Origin: Eubacterium sp.
Lineage (GTDB): Bacteria; Bacillota; Clostridia; Oscillospirales; Acutalibacteraceae
DNA length: 30,174 nt
NCBI GenBank assembly: GCA_029052085.1
Contig: JAIDJS010000332.1
Span: 4,529-34,702, forward strand
Direction: 5' to 3'
The notes beneath the pieces were generated by a model, which had not been told where the DNA came from, did not search any database, and worked only from the letters and a program-made list of their open reading frames with translations. This document shows, in pieces, positions 1 to 8,852 of the stretch. The position numbers and the translations under genes were made by a program. Position 1 is the first letter of the stretch, and every line of letters begins with the position of its first letter.

Positions 1-3
1 TTA

Positions 4-627
4 TTAAGTAAAGATATCCAAAATTTCATTCAAATGATTAACAGTATAATCTGCATTTTCAGATTCATTTTTTGGAGTTGAATATTTGGCAAAGCCTTGC
101 TTAATCCATATCGTTTTCATCCCGATTTTATTTGCAGGTGCAATATCATTATCAAGCCGATCTCCGACCATAACTGCATTCTGCGGTCTACAGTCTGCTT
201 TTCCAAGGGCAATTTCAAAAATTCTTAAAGCGGGTTTCGCAATGCCCTCTTCAGCAGAAGCTGCAACAACATCAAAATATTCAAGTATATTCCAATTTTT
301 AAGCCTTTTTTCAGTACCTAAGGATTGATTTGCGATGATTCCTAATTTAAGGCCCTTATCTCTCAACGTTTTTAAAACGATTTCGGCTTCCGGATAAAGA
401 AATTCCAATTCATTATGCCATTTCGGCAGAACCAGATTATAATACTTAACTGCTTCGTGGTCGCCTTTCAAATTTTGCTTTGAAAATTCAACAACCTTAC
501 TCTTGAACGCTTGATATGTAACATCTGTATTTTCAACGGCCTCTTCAAATCGTCTTTTATAGCATTTTGTTTCATCAACAAGTGTTGAGCCAATATCAAA
601 AAATATCCACTTTATACAATCCATCAT
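4..627 (-). CDS. HAD-superfamily hydrolase (subfamily IA-like)
   Basis: A 207-residue protein of the haloacid dehalogenase fold, probably a soluble small-molecule phosphatase of unknown substrate. Motif I is FFDIGSTLVDE (nucleophile Asp11), so the second Asp of the usual DxDxT is a Gly. Motif II reads IIANQS, with Ala where Ser/Thr is usual. The motif III Lys is in GIAKPA, and motif IV is MVGDRLDNDIAPA with both acidic residues. The cap lies between residues 15 and 85. The start is the ATG at 627, with AAGGAT upstream; a second ATG follows immediately. Its start overlaps the TGA of the upstream HAD gene (ATGA), so the two are translationally coupled. The fold is certain. The missing general acid/base Asp makes classical phosphatase activity doubtful, and no specific function can be assigned. 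Confidence 0.85.
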   Translation of the reverse strand: MMDCIKWIFFDIGSTLVDETKCYKRRFEEAVENTDVTYQAFKSKVVEFSKQNLKGDHEAVKYYNLVLPKWHNELEFLYPEAEIVLKTLRDKGLKLGIIANQSLGTEKRLKNWNILEYFDVVAASAEEGIAKPALRIFEIALGKADCRPQNAVMVGDRLDNDIAPANKIGMKTIWIKQGFAKYSTPKNESENADYTVNHLNEILDIFT

Positions 628-1184
628 TTTATCCTTGTAATCTTATTACCCTTAACGAGATATGCCTTTTCGGCGGCATCTATCATAGGTTTATCAAGCA
701 TGGTATCCGTATAAAATTCATCTATTTTACAGTTTTTATATTTTTCAAGAAAGGTTTTTCTTTTGTTCTCTTTGAAATTCAGATATTCAACCTCAAGCGT
801 TTCACGATTAATAACTGAACAGATACAATGTTTGACACCGAGCCTGTTGCACGCTTCCTCAATCAGCATATTGAAATTTGCCGTTATGATAACATCGTCT
901 GTCTTTGGCTTGTACCACGGCTTTATCTTCTTCATATGGCTGTTCCAGAAATCATTTACAAGCTTTTCCTTATTATCAAAGGAATTCATATAAAAGGAAG
1001 AATACTTTTTAACTGCATTTTCCAAATCCTGCATTGTTGTTTTGCCAAGCTTATATTTTAAAAGATTGAATACGGCAAGCGGAACATATTTGGCGACCTT
1101 TGGATTATACTTTATGCTGAACAAATAAAAATCAAAAACGCTTTCGCCGTTATAAATTGTATTGTCAAAATCAAAAACGCGCAT
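624..1184 (-). CDS. HAD-IB family phosphatase (SerB-like)
   Basis: A 186-residue HAD-IB protein, the subfamily that includes phosphoserine phosphatases and related phosphomonoesterases. It opens with motif I FDFDNT a few residues from the start. Motif II is around IITANF, a Lys sits in ENKRKT, and motif IV is YTDTMLDKPMID, followed by the AYLVKGN ending typical of the subfamily. The reading frame stays open to 1226, but those 14 codons come from an intergenic repeat. The ATG at 1184 follows GAGGTGA with good spacing and puts motif I at the N terminus, so I chose it. It overlaps the next HAD gene by 4 bases. Substrate unknown; a lipid or sugar phosphate is as likely as phosphoserine. Confidence 0.85.
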   Translation of the reverse strand: MRVFDFDNTIYNGESVFDFYLFSIKYNPKVAKYVPLAVFNLLKYKLGKTTMQDLENAVKKYSSFYMNSFDNKEKLVNDFWNSHMKKIKPWYKPKTDDVIITANFNMLIEEACNRLGVKHCICSVINRETLEVEYLNFKENKRKTFLEKYKNCKIDEFYTDTMLDKPMIDAAEKAYLVKGNKITRIK

Positions 1185-1193
1185 AATTTTCAC

Positions 1194-1240
1194 CTCATCA
1201 CCACAATCGGTCCCCCTTCTCCTCAAGGAGAAGACTTAGC
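1194..1240. repeat. Degenerate copy of a hairpin-bearing intergenic repeat
   Basis: The stretch CACCACAATCGGTCCCC (1199-1215) is followed by a 7-bp stem, CTTCTCC (1216-1222) and GGAGAAG (1227-1233), with a 4-base loop. The copy at 22700-22754 has the same 17-base lead (CACCACAAGTGGTTCCA), then a 7-bp stem with a 4-base loop, but a different stem sequence. The repeat fills the gap between the ydcF-like gene and the HAD-IB gene. Its edge supplies the GAGGTGA Shine-Dalgarno of the HAD-IB gene. Confidence 0.6.
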
Positions 1241-1253
1241 TAAAGCCAAAAAT

Positions 1254-2006
1254 CTACTTCGTTACAAGCTCCTTTAACAGAGCAGCCATCTCTCTTGTAT
1301 GATAAGTTAAAAATGTATAAAATGACGAATAGCTGCACGAGGAATGAAAATCAAGCTCATTTTTATCACAGATAAGCTTTGCCCTGTATTCATGAAACTC
1401 ATTTGTAACGATAAGAACGCTTTTGGAAAGCCCGTTTTCCTCAATAACAGCCTTTGAAAAAGCAATATTTTCAGCAGTGCTTGTAGATTTATCCTCTTTA
1501 TACAATCTGCTTTTTTCAATTCCAAGCTCCGTAAGAACATTTTCCATACATTGCGCTTCACTTATATCCTCATCATACCCTTGTCCGCCTGAAAGAACAG
1601 CAACGGCATCCGGATTTTTTTCAAGATATTCGGCTGCCTTTTTGCATCTGTTTCTAAGATACCTGCTTGGTGTACTTCCATACACCTTACATCCAAGTAC
1701 AATAACCGTTTCAGCCCCATCATCTGTTTTATAATTCGCATACTTAGCCATATTAACAGATAGCGGTGTAACAATAACAAACAACACGGCAAGCATTGCC
1801 GCAATGATTGCTCTTTTCCAGCCAACAGCAAAAGAATTGTAGAATATTCCGAATAAAATAAGAAAAGCTGAGAAAACGATGCCTGCACCGTTTCCTGCAT
1901 TAACAATACCGCCGGGCAGCGGAGCAAGATACCATAAAAGAAGAATGATTCCAACAATAATCAAAAGTATTTTCAAAACAGATTTTCCTTTACTTAACTT
2001 TTTCAT
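1254..2006 (-). CDS. YdcF/SanA-type DUF218 membrane protein
   Basis: About 250 residues. There are three hydrophobic segments near the N terminus (roughly residues 10-28, 37-55 and 62-82), then a soluble DUF218 domain. The domain shows the family marks: ETVIVLGCKVYGSTPS at its start, VAVLSGGQG in the middle, then STSTAENI and VTNEFHEYRA. The family (E. coli SanA, ElyC, YdcF) is linked to envelope integrity and peptidoglycan-precursor metabolism. The biochemical activity is not firmly known, so no reaction is claimed. The start is the ATG at 2006 behind GAGAGGTG; an in-frame TTG at 2021 is less likely. It overlaps the XRE regulator gene by 17 bases and is almost certainly cotranscribed with it. 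Confidence 0.85.
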   Translation of the reverse strand: MKKLSKGKSVLKILLIIVGIILLLWYLAPLPGGIVNAGNGAGIVFSAFLILFGIFYNSFAVGWKRAIIAAMLAVLFVIVTPLSVNMAKYANYKTDDGAETVIVLGCKVYGSTPSRYLRNRCKKAAEYLEKNPDAVAVLSGGQGYDEDISEAQCMENVLTELGIEKSRLYKEDKSTSTAENIAFSKAVIEENGLSKSVLIVTNEFHEYRAKLICDKNELDFHSSCSYSSFYTFLTYHTREMAALLKELVTK

Positions 2007-2664
2007 ACAAACACCTCTCAATCACAGCCAAAGCAACAATAATTGCAGCCATTACAAACGGAGTATAGACACCCCAACGTGAAAAATCAATTATTCTTGC
2101 AATAAACGAGAGAGGAAACGGCAAAAGAATGAGTGAAAGTATAATGCCTCTTTTGCCTGCTATTGCAATAATTTCACTTTTGTTATAGGACACTCCAAGC
2201 CTTGTTACCCCAACGGCATAAACAAGTCCGCTTGCTATAAGAGCAACAAGCGAAACTGCTACAAACATAATTTCCCAATGGGTATAAAACAGAATAGGGA
2301 ATGCCCATATGGAATATATTTCCGTTATCGTTCCAAGCAAAGTTGAAAAAGCACCGAAGAAAACAGAAATAACATAGCTGATTTTAAAGAAATTCAAAAG
2401 ATTATCTTTATTTTCAACCTCTGTTACCTTAAAATCAACGGGTTCCTCTTTCGGCATTTTTTCGCCGGCAAGAAGCTCATCCACCGTTATTCCAAGTGCC
2501 TGCGCAACAGACGGCAGAATCGTTATATCAGGAAAGCCATCTCCGTTTTCCCACTTGGATATTGTTCGGTTGCTTACATTCAATATTTCTGCAAGCTCTG
2601 CCTGTGTATATTCCTTTTCTTTTCTCAATGCAGCAATAAAGCTGCCTACTTTTTTTGAATTCAC
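1990..2664 (-). CDS. XRE-family regulator with C-terminal membrane domain
   Basis: A protein of about 224 residues. The N-terminal Cro/C1-type helix-turn-helix spans roughly residues 5-60 (YTQAELAEILNVSNRTISKW, then ending LGITVDELLAGE). A short charged linker leads to about four transmembrane segments (near 85-107, 120-142, 168-187 and 196-216). This is a common clostridial design, in which a DNA-binding head is tethered to the membrane and probably responds to envelope state. The start is a GTG at 2664 preceded by GAGGTGA; an upstream in-frame GTG at 2679 sits inside that RBS region and was set aside. It heads the operon with the ydcF-like gene and two HAD genes. The ligand and operator are unknown; autoregulation is an inference. 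Confidence 0.85.
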   Translation of the reverse strand: MNSKKVGSFIAALRKEKEYTQAELAEILNVSNRTISKWENGDGFPDITILPSVAQALGITVDELLAGEKMPKEEPVDFKVTEVENKDNLLNFFKISYVISVFFGAFSTLLGTITEIYSIWAFPILFYTHWEIMFVAVSLVALIASGLVYAVGVTRLGVSYNKSEIIAIAGKRGIILSLILLPFPLSFIARIIDFSRWGVYTPFVMAAIIVALAVIERCLYEKVK

Positions 2665-2683
2665 ACAATCACCTCTCACACAA

Positions 2684-2713
2684 ATAGTAACCCGAACTGC
2701 TGTTCTGTTTCAA
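2684..2713 (-). promoter_or_regulatory. Candidate sigma-A promoter of the XRE operon
   Basis: On the minus strand TTGAAA (2708-2713) is followed after 18 bases by TACTAT (2684-2689), about 20 bases before the GTG of the XRE gene. The -35 is good and the -10 is only 4/6. Upstream lies a short palindrome, TCCAC-GATAA-GTGGA (2734-2748), which could be an operator for autoregulation; that is inference. Confidence 0.4.
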
Positions 2714-2763
2714 CGAATTTTCAATGGAATATATCCACGATAAGTGGAATTTACTGCAATAAT

Positions 2764-2805
2764 AAAGAAATTGCCATAGAAAATAAACCGATTTGCAATT
2801 TCTTT
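2764..2805 (-). terminator. Weak hairpin downstream of nfo
   Basis: A perfect 11-bp inverted repeat, AAAGAAATTGC (2764-2774) and GCAATTTCTTT (2795-2805), has a 20-base loop and lies 11 bases beyond the nfo stop codon. The stem is AT-rich and only a short T-rich run follows on the minus strand, so termination would be weak. It is placed where the long run of genes should end. Confidence 0.4.
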
Positions 2806-2816
2806 CGATTGATTTC

Positions 2817-3644
2817 TTATTTACATAAACTTTTTAAAAGCGCTATTTCTTTTGCATAGCCATCAAGCTCATTCGGCGTTTCAAGAAACATCGGTAAATC
2901 TTTCAAATACTTATGATTAACTATCTTTTCAAATGTTTCTGTTCCTATATAACCCTCTCCGATTTTTTCATGGCGGTCCTTATGCGCGCCCAAAGGATTT
3001 TTGCTGTCATTCAGATGAAGTGCTTTTAATCTATCTATTCCGATAATTCTGTCAAACTCCTCAAGCACAGCATCTAAATGATTAACAATATCATAGCCGC
3101 CGTCGCTAACATGGCAGGTATCAAGGCAAATACCCATTTTATCGCCTAATTCTACGCCATCTATAATTGCTCTTAGCTCCTCAAAGGTTTTGCCCATTTC
3201 CGAGCCTTTGCCCGCCATGGTTTCAAGAAGAACCGTAGTAGTCATATCCTCAAAAAGCACTTGATTGAGTATATCGCAGATAAGCTTTATGCCGACCTCT
3301 TCGCCCTGACCCACATGAGAGCCGGGATGAAAATTATAAAGCATATTCGGCGTGTATTCCATTCGTTTCAAATCGTCAACAAAGGTTTCAAGAGCAAATC
3401 GTCTAGTATCCGGATTTGCCGAGCAGCAATTCAATGTATACGGCGCATGGGCAAGAATGGTTTTGAAATGAACCTCTTTTGATTTATCAAGAAACGATTG
3501 AATATCGTGTTCATCAATATCCTTTGCCTTTCCGCCCCTTGGGTTTCTTGTAAAAAACTGAAACGTATTTGCACCGATAGCAAGCGCTTCTTCAAGCATA
3601 TGCGTATATCCCTTTGATGCACTTAAATGAGCCCCTATAATCAT
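2817..3644 (-). CDS. nfo: Endonuclease IV (AP endonuclease)
   Basis: A 275-residue AP endonuclease family 2 protein, the usual length. It cleaves DNA 5' of abasic sites and removes 3' blocking groups in base-excision repair, using three zinc ions in a TIM barrel. The family signatures are all present: [28 protein letters not shown] with [15 protein letters not shown], and the final FLETP. Together these carry the His, Glu and Asp zinc ligands. The start is the ATG at 3644 after AAGGAG. It overlaps the TGA of the Cof-type hydrolase gene (ATGA), so the two are coupled. It is the last gene of the long run starting at miaB, which puts it in one unit with mutS and mutL. Confidence 0.97.
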   Translation of the reverse strand: MIIGAHLSASKGYTHMLEEALAIGANTFQFFTRNPRGGKAKDIDEHDIQSFLDKSKEVHFKTILAHAPYTLNCCSANPDTRRFALETFVDDLKRMEYTPNMLYNFHPGSHVGQGEEVGIKLICDILNQVLFEDMTTTVLLETMAGKGSEMGKTFEELRAIIDGVELGDKMGICLDTCHVSDGGYDIVNHLDAVLEEFDRIIGIDRLKALHLNDSKNPLGAHKDRHEKIGEGYIGTETFEKIVNHKYLKDLPMFLETPNELDGYAKEIALLKSLCK

Positions 3645-4507
3645 TTGTTTTGCTCCTTATTCTTTATAATATCTAAATCAGCCTTACCGCTCATAATATG
3701 TTCCAGCAAATCGGCAACACAGCCATCATTACAATGGCAGGCTTCAAATTTACAAATATTATGAATCGGCTTAGGCGCCTGACCTGCACAGGCAGGAAGC
3801 CCTACTGTTTTCAGCATATCCCAATCATTGTAATAATCGCCGATTGCGGCAACATGGCTTTTTTCAATACCTATCATATCGGCAAGGTGCATAATTGCAG
3901 TGCCCTTATGTGTATTTCTTGCAAGCATCTCCATTGTCCACAAAGAAGAAGCCATAAAATTTACCTTATGCCTTATTTCAGAACGATCTATAAGCCTTCT
4001 GAGTGAATTGATTGTAGGTGGAAGACCCCAGAAAATAACCTTCATCCAGCCCTCTTTCGGCACAGCGTCTATATTAGTAACCTCATAATGATCCTTATCA
4101 ATAATAACCGTACCTCTGCCTAAAAAGCCTCTTCTTACTACATAAACATAATCATCAAAGTAAATACCGATATCAAGGCTTTTAAACGCTTCGCTGTATT
4201 CGCACATAATTGTGCGCACAAATTCCTGACCTGCTTCGCCGATTGTTGAGCGCCAAAGCATTTTTTCTTTATTAAAATCATAAATTCCTGCACCATTTAA
4301 AACAACTGCAGGCTGATTAGGAGTTACTCTGTCATAATTTCGTTTCAGGCTTGAGGTTAATCTGCCGGAAGCAAGAGTAAAATTCCCGCCTGCTTCGGTA
4401 AACCTTTTAATCGCTTCATAATTTCTTTTTGGAAGCATTCTCAGTTTATTATTCAGCGTTCCGTCTATATCTGAAACAACAAGCCAGTTTTCAAATGTTT
4501 TTTCCAT
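3641..4507 (-). CDS. Cof-type HAD-IIB hydrolase
   Basis: A 288-residue member of the Cof/HAD-IIB family, usually phosphatases acting on sugar phosphates, nucleotides or cofactor precursors. Motif I is [11 protein letters not shown] near residue 13 and motif II is LASGR. A large C2-type cap fills the middle, and [13 protein letters not shown] carries the motif IV acidic residues. The start is the ATG at 4507 behind AAGGAG; an in-frame ATG 18 bases upstream has no useful RBS. The gene lies 30 bases after the pseudouridine synthase gene and overlaps nfo by 4 bases. The substrate cannot be read from sequence. Confidence 0.9.
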   Translation of the reverse strand: MEKTFENWLVVSDIDGTLNNKLRMLPKRNYEAIKRFTEAGGNFTLASGRLTSSLKRNYDRVTPNQPAVVLNGAGIYDFNKEKMLWRSTIGEAGQEFVRTIMCEYSEAFKSLDIGIYFDDYVYVVRRGFLGRGTVIIDKDHYEVTNIDAVPKEGWMKVIFWGLPPTINSLRRLIDRSEIRHKVNFMASSLWTMEMLARNTHKGTAIMHLADMIGIEKSHVAAIGDYYNDWDMLKTVGLPACAGQAPKPIHNICKFEACHCNDGCVADLLEHIMSGKADLDIIKNKEQNK

Positions 4508-4537
4508 AAGCTCGCTCCTTTCCATATATTCAAATAG

Positions 4538-5461
4538 TTATTGCATATGATTAAGCTTTCTGAGAAAATCAGTAAAATAATCGGGAAGTTCACTTTCAAA
4601 TTCAAGCCACTGCCCTGTTCTTGGATGTACAAAGCCAATATGCTTTGCGTGGAGGCACTGACCGTTTAATCCCTTTTGCACCTTTTTAGGTCCATAAACC
4701 TCATCTCCTGCAACAGCATGGCCGATATAAGCCATATGCACTCTTATCTGATGTGTTCTGCCCGTTTCAAGCCTGCATCTGATATGCGTAAACTTACCAA
4801 AACGCTGCAAAACTTCATAATGCGTAACGGCATTTTTTGAATTTCTATAGGTTACAGCCATTTTTTTACGTTCCTTAGGATGTCTGCCTATCGGCTGATT
4901 AACCGTTCCGTTATTCTCGGATATATTTCCATGAACAATACATTCATAAGCACGCTCAAAGGAATGCTCCTTAATCTGACTTGCAAGATGAATATGCGCC
5001 TTATCATTCTTTGCTACAATTAAAAGACCGGAGGTATCCTTATCAATCCGATGAACAATTCCGGGCCGTATCACTCCGTTTATTCCGCTTAAGCTATCCT
5101 TGCAATGATACAAAAGGGCATTAACGAGTGTACCCTCATAATTACCTGCGGCAGGATGAACCACCATTCCCTTGGGTTTATTTACAACAAGCAAATCATT
5201 ATCCTCATAAACAATATCAAGAGGTATATTTTCGGGCAGCGTTTCAAGGGGCCTTGCTTCAGGAATAACAACAGAAATTTTATCATTTTCCTTGCATTTA
5301 TAATTTTTGGAAACAACATTACCGTTTACCATAACCGCCTTATCATCAATCAGCTTTGCTGCTGCGGAACGGGAAAAACCTTCTGTTTTTTCGCATAAAA
5401 ATTTATCTATTCTTTCTCCCTTATCTTCGGCAGAAACAACTAAAATCAAAGCATCACTCAT
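4538..5461 (-). CDS. RluA/RluD-family 23S rRNA pseudouridine synthase
   Basis: A 307-residue enzyme that isomerises uridine to pseudouridine in structured RNA, most likely helix 69 of 23S rRNA if it is the RluD equivalent. An S4 RNA-binding domain covers about residues 15-70 (RIDKFLCEKTEGFSRSAAAK). The catalytic domain follows, with the motif HRIDKDTSG (Asp140 predicted nucleophile) and GRTHQIRVHMAYIGH. Length and domain order match RluD and Bacillus YlyB. The start ATG at 5461 follows AAGGGG and overlaps the lspA stop by 8 bases. The position directly after lspA is the same as Bacillus lspA-ylyB. RluD versus another RluA-class specificity cannot be settled from sequence alone, so I leave the symbol blank. 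Confidence 0.93.
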   Translation of the reverse strand: MSDALILVVSAEDKGERIDKFLCEKTEGFSRSAAAKLIDDKAVMVNGNVVSKNYKCKENDKISVVIPEARPLETLPENIPLDIVYEDNDLLVVNKPKGMVVHPAAGNYEGTLVNALLYHCKDSLSGINGVIRPGIVHRIDKDTSGLLIVAKNDKAHIHLASQIKEHSFERAYECIVHGNISENNGTVNQPIGRHPKERKKMAVTYRNSKNAVTHYEVLQRFGKFTHIRCRLETGRTHQIRVHMAYIGHAVAGDEVYGPKKVQKGLNGQCLHAKHIGFVHPRTGQWLEFESELPDYFTDFLRKLNHMQ

Positions 5462-5942
5462 CTGTTTTCCCCTTATTCTCTTTTTTTAAGGTATCAAAAA
5501 GCAGGTATATAAGGAGCGAACCTGCACCAAGCGTTACAGCACAATCGGCAATATTGAAGATTGCAAAGTTTATAAAGGTTGGCTCTATAAAATCAATAAC
5601 AAAACCGTATAATGCCCTGTCTATCAGATTACCTAAGCCGCCTGCGATAATAACGCCTATGCTCCAATAAAGCCAAAGGGAACTGCATTTATTTGAAAAA
5701 ATATACCACATGGCAGCAACGCACGCGATCATGGTTATGGCAATAAAAATCCATCTTGCCCCGCTGAAAAGCGAAAATGCCATTCCTGTATTTTCGGCAT
5801 ATCTAAAATCAACAAAACCCTTGATAAAATGCACAGATAATCCATCAGAAAGATATTTTTGAGCAAAAAATTTAGTTATCTGATCAAATGCAGTTATTAA
5901 AATTATCATTACAGCGCACCATATATGCTTTTTTCTGTGCAA
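5454..5942 (-). CDS. lspA: Lipoprotein signal peptidase (signal peptidase II)
   Basis: A 162-residue polytopic inner-membrane aspartyl protease that removes the signal peptide from prolipoproteins after Lgt has added the lipid. Four hydrophobic segments are visible. The conserved blocks are DQITKFFAQKYL near the N terminus, RYAENTGMAFSLFSG, GGLGNLIDRALYG (first catalytic Asp) and FNIADCAVTLGA (second catalytic Asp). The start is a TTG at 5942, favoured because GGAGGG lies 7 bases upstream and the first helix begins directly after. It lies between ileS and the pseudouridine synthase gene, the conserved Firmicutes order. A hairpin separates it from ileS, so its level may be set independently. 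Confidence 0.95.
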   Translation of the reverse strand: MHRKKHIWCAVMIILITAFDQITKFFAQKYLSDGLSVHFIKGFVDFRYAENTGMAFSLFSGARWIFIAITMIACVAAMWYIFSNKCSSLWLYWSIGVIIAGGLGNLIDRALYGFVIDFIEPTFINFAIFNIADCAVTLGAGSLLIYLLFDTLKKENKGKTDE

Positions 5943-5964
5943 AAATATCCCTCCGATACAATAT

Positions 5965-5990
5965 AAGGGGCAGATTTGTTTCTGCCCCTT
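5965..5990. terminator. Strong hairpin between ileS and lspA
   Basis: A perfect 10-bp stem, AAGGGGCAGA (5965-5974) with TCTGCCCCTT (5981-5990) and a 6-base loop. For minus-strand transcripts leaving ileS only TTATATTGT follows, a poor U-tract, so this would be an attenuator or processing hairpin. In the plus direction TTTTGTAATTTTTT follows, which is a good intrinsic-terminator tail although no plus-strand gene is seen upstream. Confidence 0.6.
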
Positions 5991-6018
5991 TTGTAATTTT
6001 TTGATTATTATGGTTTAA

Positions 6019-8814
6019 TTATTCTTCCATTTCTGCAATTACTGCAGCACAATGTGAACAAAGTTCAGCATGATTTGCATCTTCGCCGACAGTTGTTGAG
6101 AATTTCCAGCAGCGTTCGCACTTTTCTCCGTCTGCCTTTGCAACAGAAACCGTTAAACCCTCTACATCACCTGCAAAGCCCTGTGCTTCATTAACAACTT
6201 CAACAGCTGAAGTAATGAAAATTTCAGGAAGCTCTGCCTCTACAGCCTTAAGGAAATCATAAAGCTCGCCTTCAGCGCCTAAAACAACCTTAGCCTCAAG
6301 AGATTTACCGATTTTCTTTTCATTTCTTGCAAGTTCAAGTGCCTTCTGAACATCAACACGAACTGCATGAATCTTTTCCCACTTCTTCATAAACGCTTCA
6401 TCTGTTTCAATGAAATCAGCATTCGGAATTTCATTGAAGAGCGGAGAAGCAGTGTTTCTTGATTTATCATGAGGCATAAACTGCCAGATTTCATCCGCAG
6501 TAAATGCAAGAATAGGTGTTAAAAGAAGGGTTATTGCATCAAGAATTCTATAAAGAACCGTCTGTGCTGCCCGGCGGGTTTCCGATGTTGGAACAGAAGT
6601 ATAAAGTCTGTCCTTAAGCACATCAAAATAGAAATTACTCATATCTACAACGCAGAAATTATGAATGGAATGTGCAGCAGTATGATACTCATAAATTTCA
6701 TAGCCCTTACGTGCCGTTTCAATAACCTTATCAAGCTTCATAAGAGCATATTTATCAAGCTCTTCAAGCTTATCATTCTCAACCATATCCGTATCCGGGT
6801 TGAAATCATAAAGATTACCAAGACAGAAACGGGCCGTATTTCTGATTTTTCTGTAGTTATCGGAAAGCTGCTTTAAGATTTCAGGGCTGATACGAATATC
6901 CGCATGATAATCCGAGGAAGCAACCCAAAGACGAAGAATATCCGCACCGTATTGATCAATAATATCCTGCGGGTCAATACCGTTTCCAAGAGATTTGGAC
7001 ATCTTTTTGCCCTCTCCGTCAACAGTCCAGCCGTGCGTAACAATCTGCTTATAAGGAGCAGCTCCGCCGCCTGCAACAGATGTAAGAAGAGAAGACTGGA
7101 ACCAGCCTCTGTACTGGTCTGCACCTTCAAGATAAACATCAGCAGGAACATTAAGATAATCTCTCTTTTTGCAGACTGCTGCATGGGATGAACCTGAATC
7201 AAACCAAACATCCATAATGTCTGTTTCCTTATCAAAGCCTTTTGCTTCGCCGCAATGCGGACATTTGAAGCCCTCCGGAAGGAAATATTCCGCATCGTTA
7301 GCAAACCACGCGTCTGATCCCTCTTTGCCGAAGATTTCGGAAACCTTCATCATAACATCATTGTCAATGATTTCTTTTCCGCATTCCTTACAATATACAA
7401 CCGGAATAGGAACGCCCCATTTTCTCTGACGGGAAATACACCAATCGGCACGCTCTTTAACCATGGACTGAAGTCTGTCCTTGCCCCATTCAGGGAACCA
7501 TTTAACATCCTCTGATGCCTGAACAGCAGCATCCTTAAAATCATCAACAGAGCAGAACCACTGAGAGGTTGCGCGGAAGATAACAGGCTTATGACATCTC
7601 CAGCAATGAGGATATTGGTGAACAATTTTCTGAAGTGCAAAAAGATTGCCTGTTTCTTCAAGATGCTGGGCAATGGGTTTATTGGCTTCTTCTGTTGAAA
7701 GCCCTGCAAATTCGCCTGCTTCCCTGGTTAATTTACCTTTTGCATCAACCGGAACAATAACAGGAATTTCAGGATAATTTTTGCAGACAACAAAGTCCTC
7801 AACACCATGACCCGGAGCAGTATGAACGCATCCTGTACCGCTTTCAAGCGTTACATGATCGCCGACAATAACAAGAGATGTACGGTCAATAAACGGATGC
7901 TGGCATTTCATATATTCCAGCTCAGAGCCCTTAATAATGCCGCAGATTTCATAATCTGCTTCACCCCTTGCTTCCATTGCAGAGGCAACCAAATCCGTTG
8001 CCATAACATAATATTCATCCTTACTCTTAACAAGCGAATATTCAAAATCAGGACCAACACAGATTGCCACATTGGCAGGAAGCGTCCACGTTGTTGTTGT
8101 CCAGATAACAAAATACGTTTTTGCAAGGTCTGCCCCCATAGCTGAAAGCAATCCCTTATCATCAGTTACATTAAATTTAACATATATTGAATGGCAGGAA
8201 TCCTCGCCGTATTCAATTTCTGCTTCCGCAAGAGCAGTATTACAATCCGCACACCAATAAACAGGCTTTAATCCCTTATAGATATAACCCTTTGATGCCA
8301 TTGAAGCAAAAACCTTAATCTGCTCTTCTTCAAAATCATTTGTTAACGTAATATACGGATTATCCCATTCGGCAACAATACCAAGACGCTTAAAGCCCTC
8401 ACGCTGCAAATCAACATAGCTGAGCGCTGTTTCACGGCAGATTTTTCTAAGCTCTAAATCCGATATATTTGTTTCGGCAGAGATATGAGCAGCTTTTCTT
8501 GCCTTAAGCTCTGTCGGCAGACCATGGGTATCCCAACCGGGAACAAACGGGGATTTAAAGCCCGTCATATTCTTATATCTTACAACAAAATCCTTGAGGG
8601 TTTTATTAAGCGCATGACCGATATGGATTGGTCCGTTTGCATACGGAGGACCATCATGAAGAATAAATAACGGTTTATCCTTATTTACCTCCATAAGCTG
8701 TTTGTACTGATCATGCTCGTACCATTTTTTGAGAATTTCAGGCTCACGCTGAGGCAGAGAAGCTCTCATCGGAAAGTCTGTTTTCATCATATTTAAAGTA
8801 TCTTTATAGTCCAT
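6019..8814 (-). CDS. ileS: Isoleucyl-tRNA synthetase
   Basis: A 931-residue class I aminoacyl-tRNA synthetase that charges tRNA-Ile and edits misactivated valine. The HIGH motif is in PYANGPIHIGHALNK near residue 60. The editing insertion (CP1) includes TTTTWTLPANVAI and GCVHTAPGHGVEDF, and the KMSKS loop is KMSKSLGNGIDP. The C terminus has the zinc knuckle CERCW followed by CSHC, typical of bacterial-type IleRS. The start is the ATG at 8814 with AAGGAG upstream; in-frame extension to 8853 is not supported. It follows divIVA by 38 bases, as in Bacillus. There is no room for a T-box leader, so isoleucine-responsive T-box control is not visible anywhere in this unit, unlike many Firmicutes ileS genes. 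Confidence 0.98.
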   Translation of the reverse strand: MDYKDTLNMMKTDFPMRASLPQREPEILKKWYEHDQYKQLMEVNKDKPLFILHDGPPYANGPIHIGHALNKTLKDFVVRYKNMTGFKSPFVPGWDTHGLPTELKARKAAHISAETNISDLELRKICRETALSYVDLQREGFKRLGIVAEWDNPYITLTNDFEEEQIKVFASMASKGYIYKGLKPVYWCADCNTALAEAEIEYGEDSCHSIYVKFNVTDDKGLLSAMGADLAKTYFVIWTTTTWTLPANVAICVGPDFEYSLVKSKDEYYVMATDLVASAMEARGEADYEICGIIKGSELEYMKCQHPFIDRTSLVIVGDHVTLESGTGCVHTAPGHGVEDFVVCKNYPEIPVIVPVDAKGKLTREAGEFAGLSTEEANKPIAQHLEETGNLFALQKIVHQYPHCWRCHKPVIFRATSQWFCSVDDFKDAAVQASEDVKWFPEWGKDRLQSMVKERADWCISRQRKWGVPIPVVYCKECGKEIIDNDVMMKVSEIFGKEGSDAWFANDAEYFLPEGFKCPHCGEAKGFDKETDIMDVWFDSGSSHAAVCKKRDYLNVPADVYLEGADQYRGWFQSSLLTSVAGGGAAPYKQIVTHGWTVDGEGKKMSKSLGNGIDPQDIIDQYGADILRLWVASSDYHADIRISPEILKQLSDNYRKIRNTARFCLGNLYDFNPDTDMVENDKLEELDKYALMKLDKVIETARKGYEIYEYHTAAHSIHNFCVVDMSNFYFDVLKDRLYTSVPTSETRRAAQTVLYRILDAITLLLTPILAFTADEIWQFMPHDKSRNTASPLFNEIPNADFIETDEAFMKKWEKIHAVRVDVQKALELARNEKKIGKSLEAKVVLGAEGELYDFLKAVEAELPEIFITSAVEVVNEAQGFAGDVEGLTVSVAKADGEKCERCWKFSTTVGEDANHAELCSHCAAVIAEMEE

Positions 8815-8852
8815 TACAGAAATCTCCTTAACGCCGGATAAACGGCATTTCA

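Noticed and set aside
8815..8852. Possible T-box leader before ileS
   Set aside because: The gap is 38 bases, far too short for a T-box, and no T-box core or specifier hairpin was seen upstream of the run at 20081-20282.
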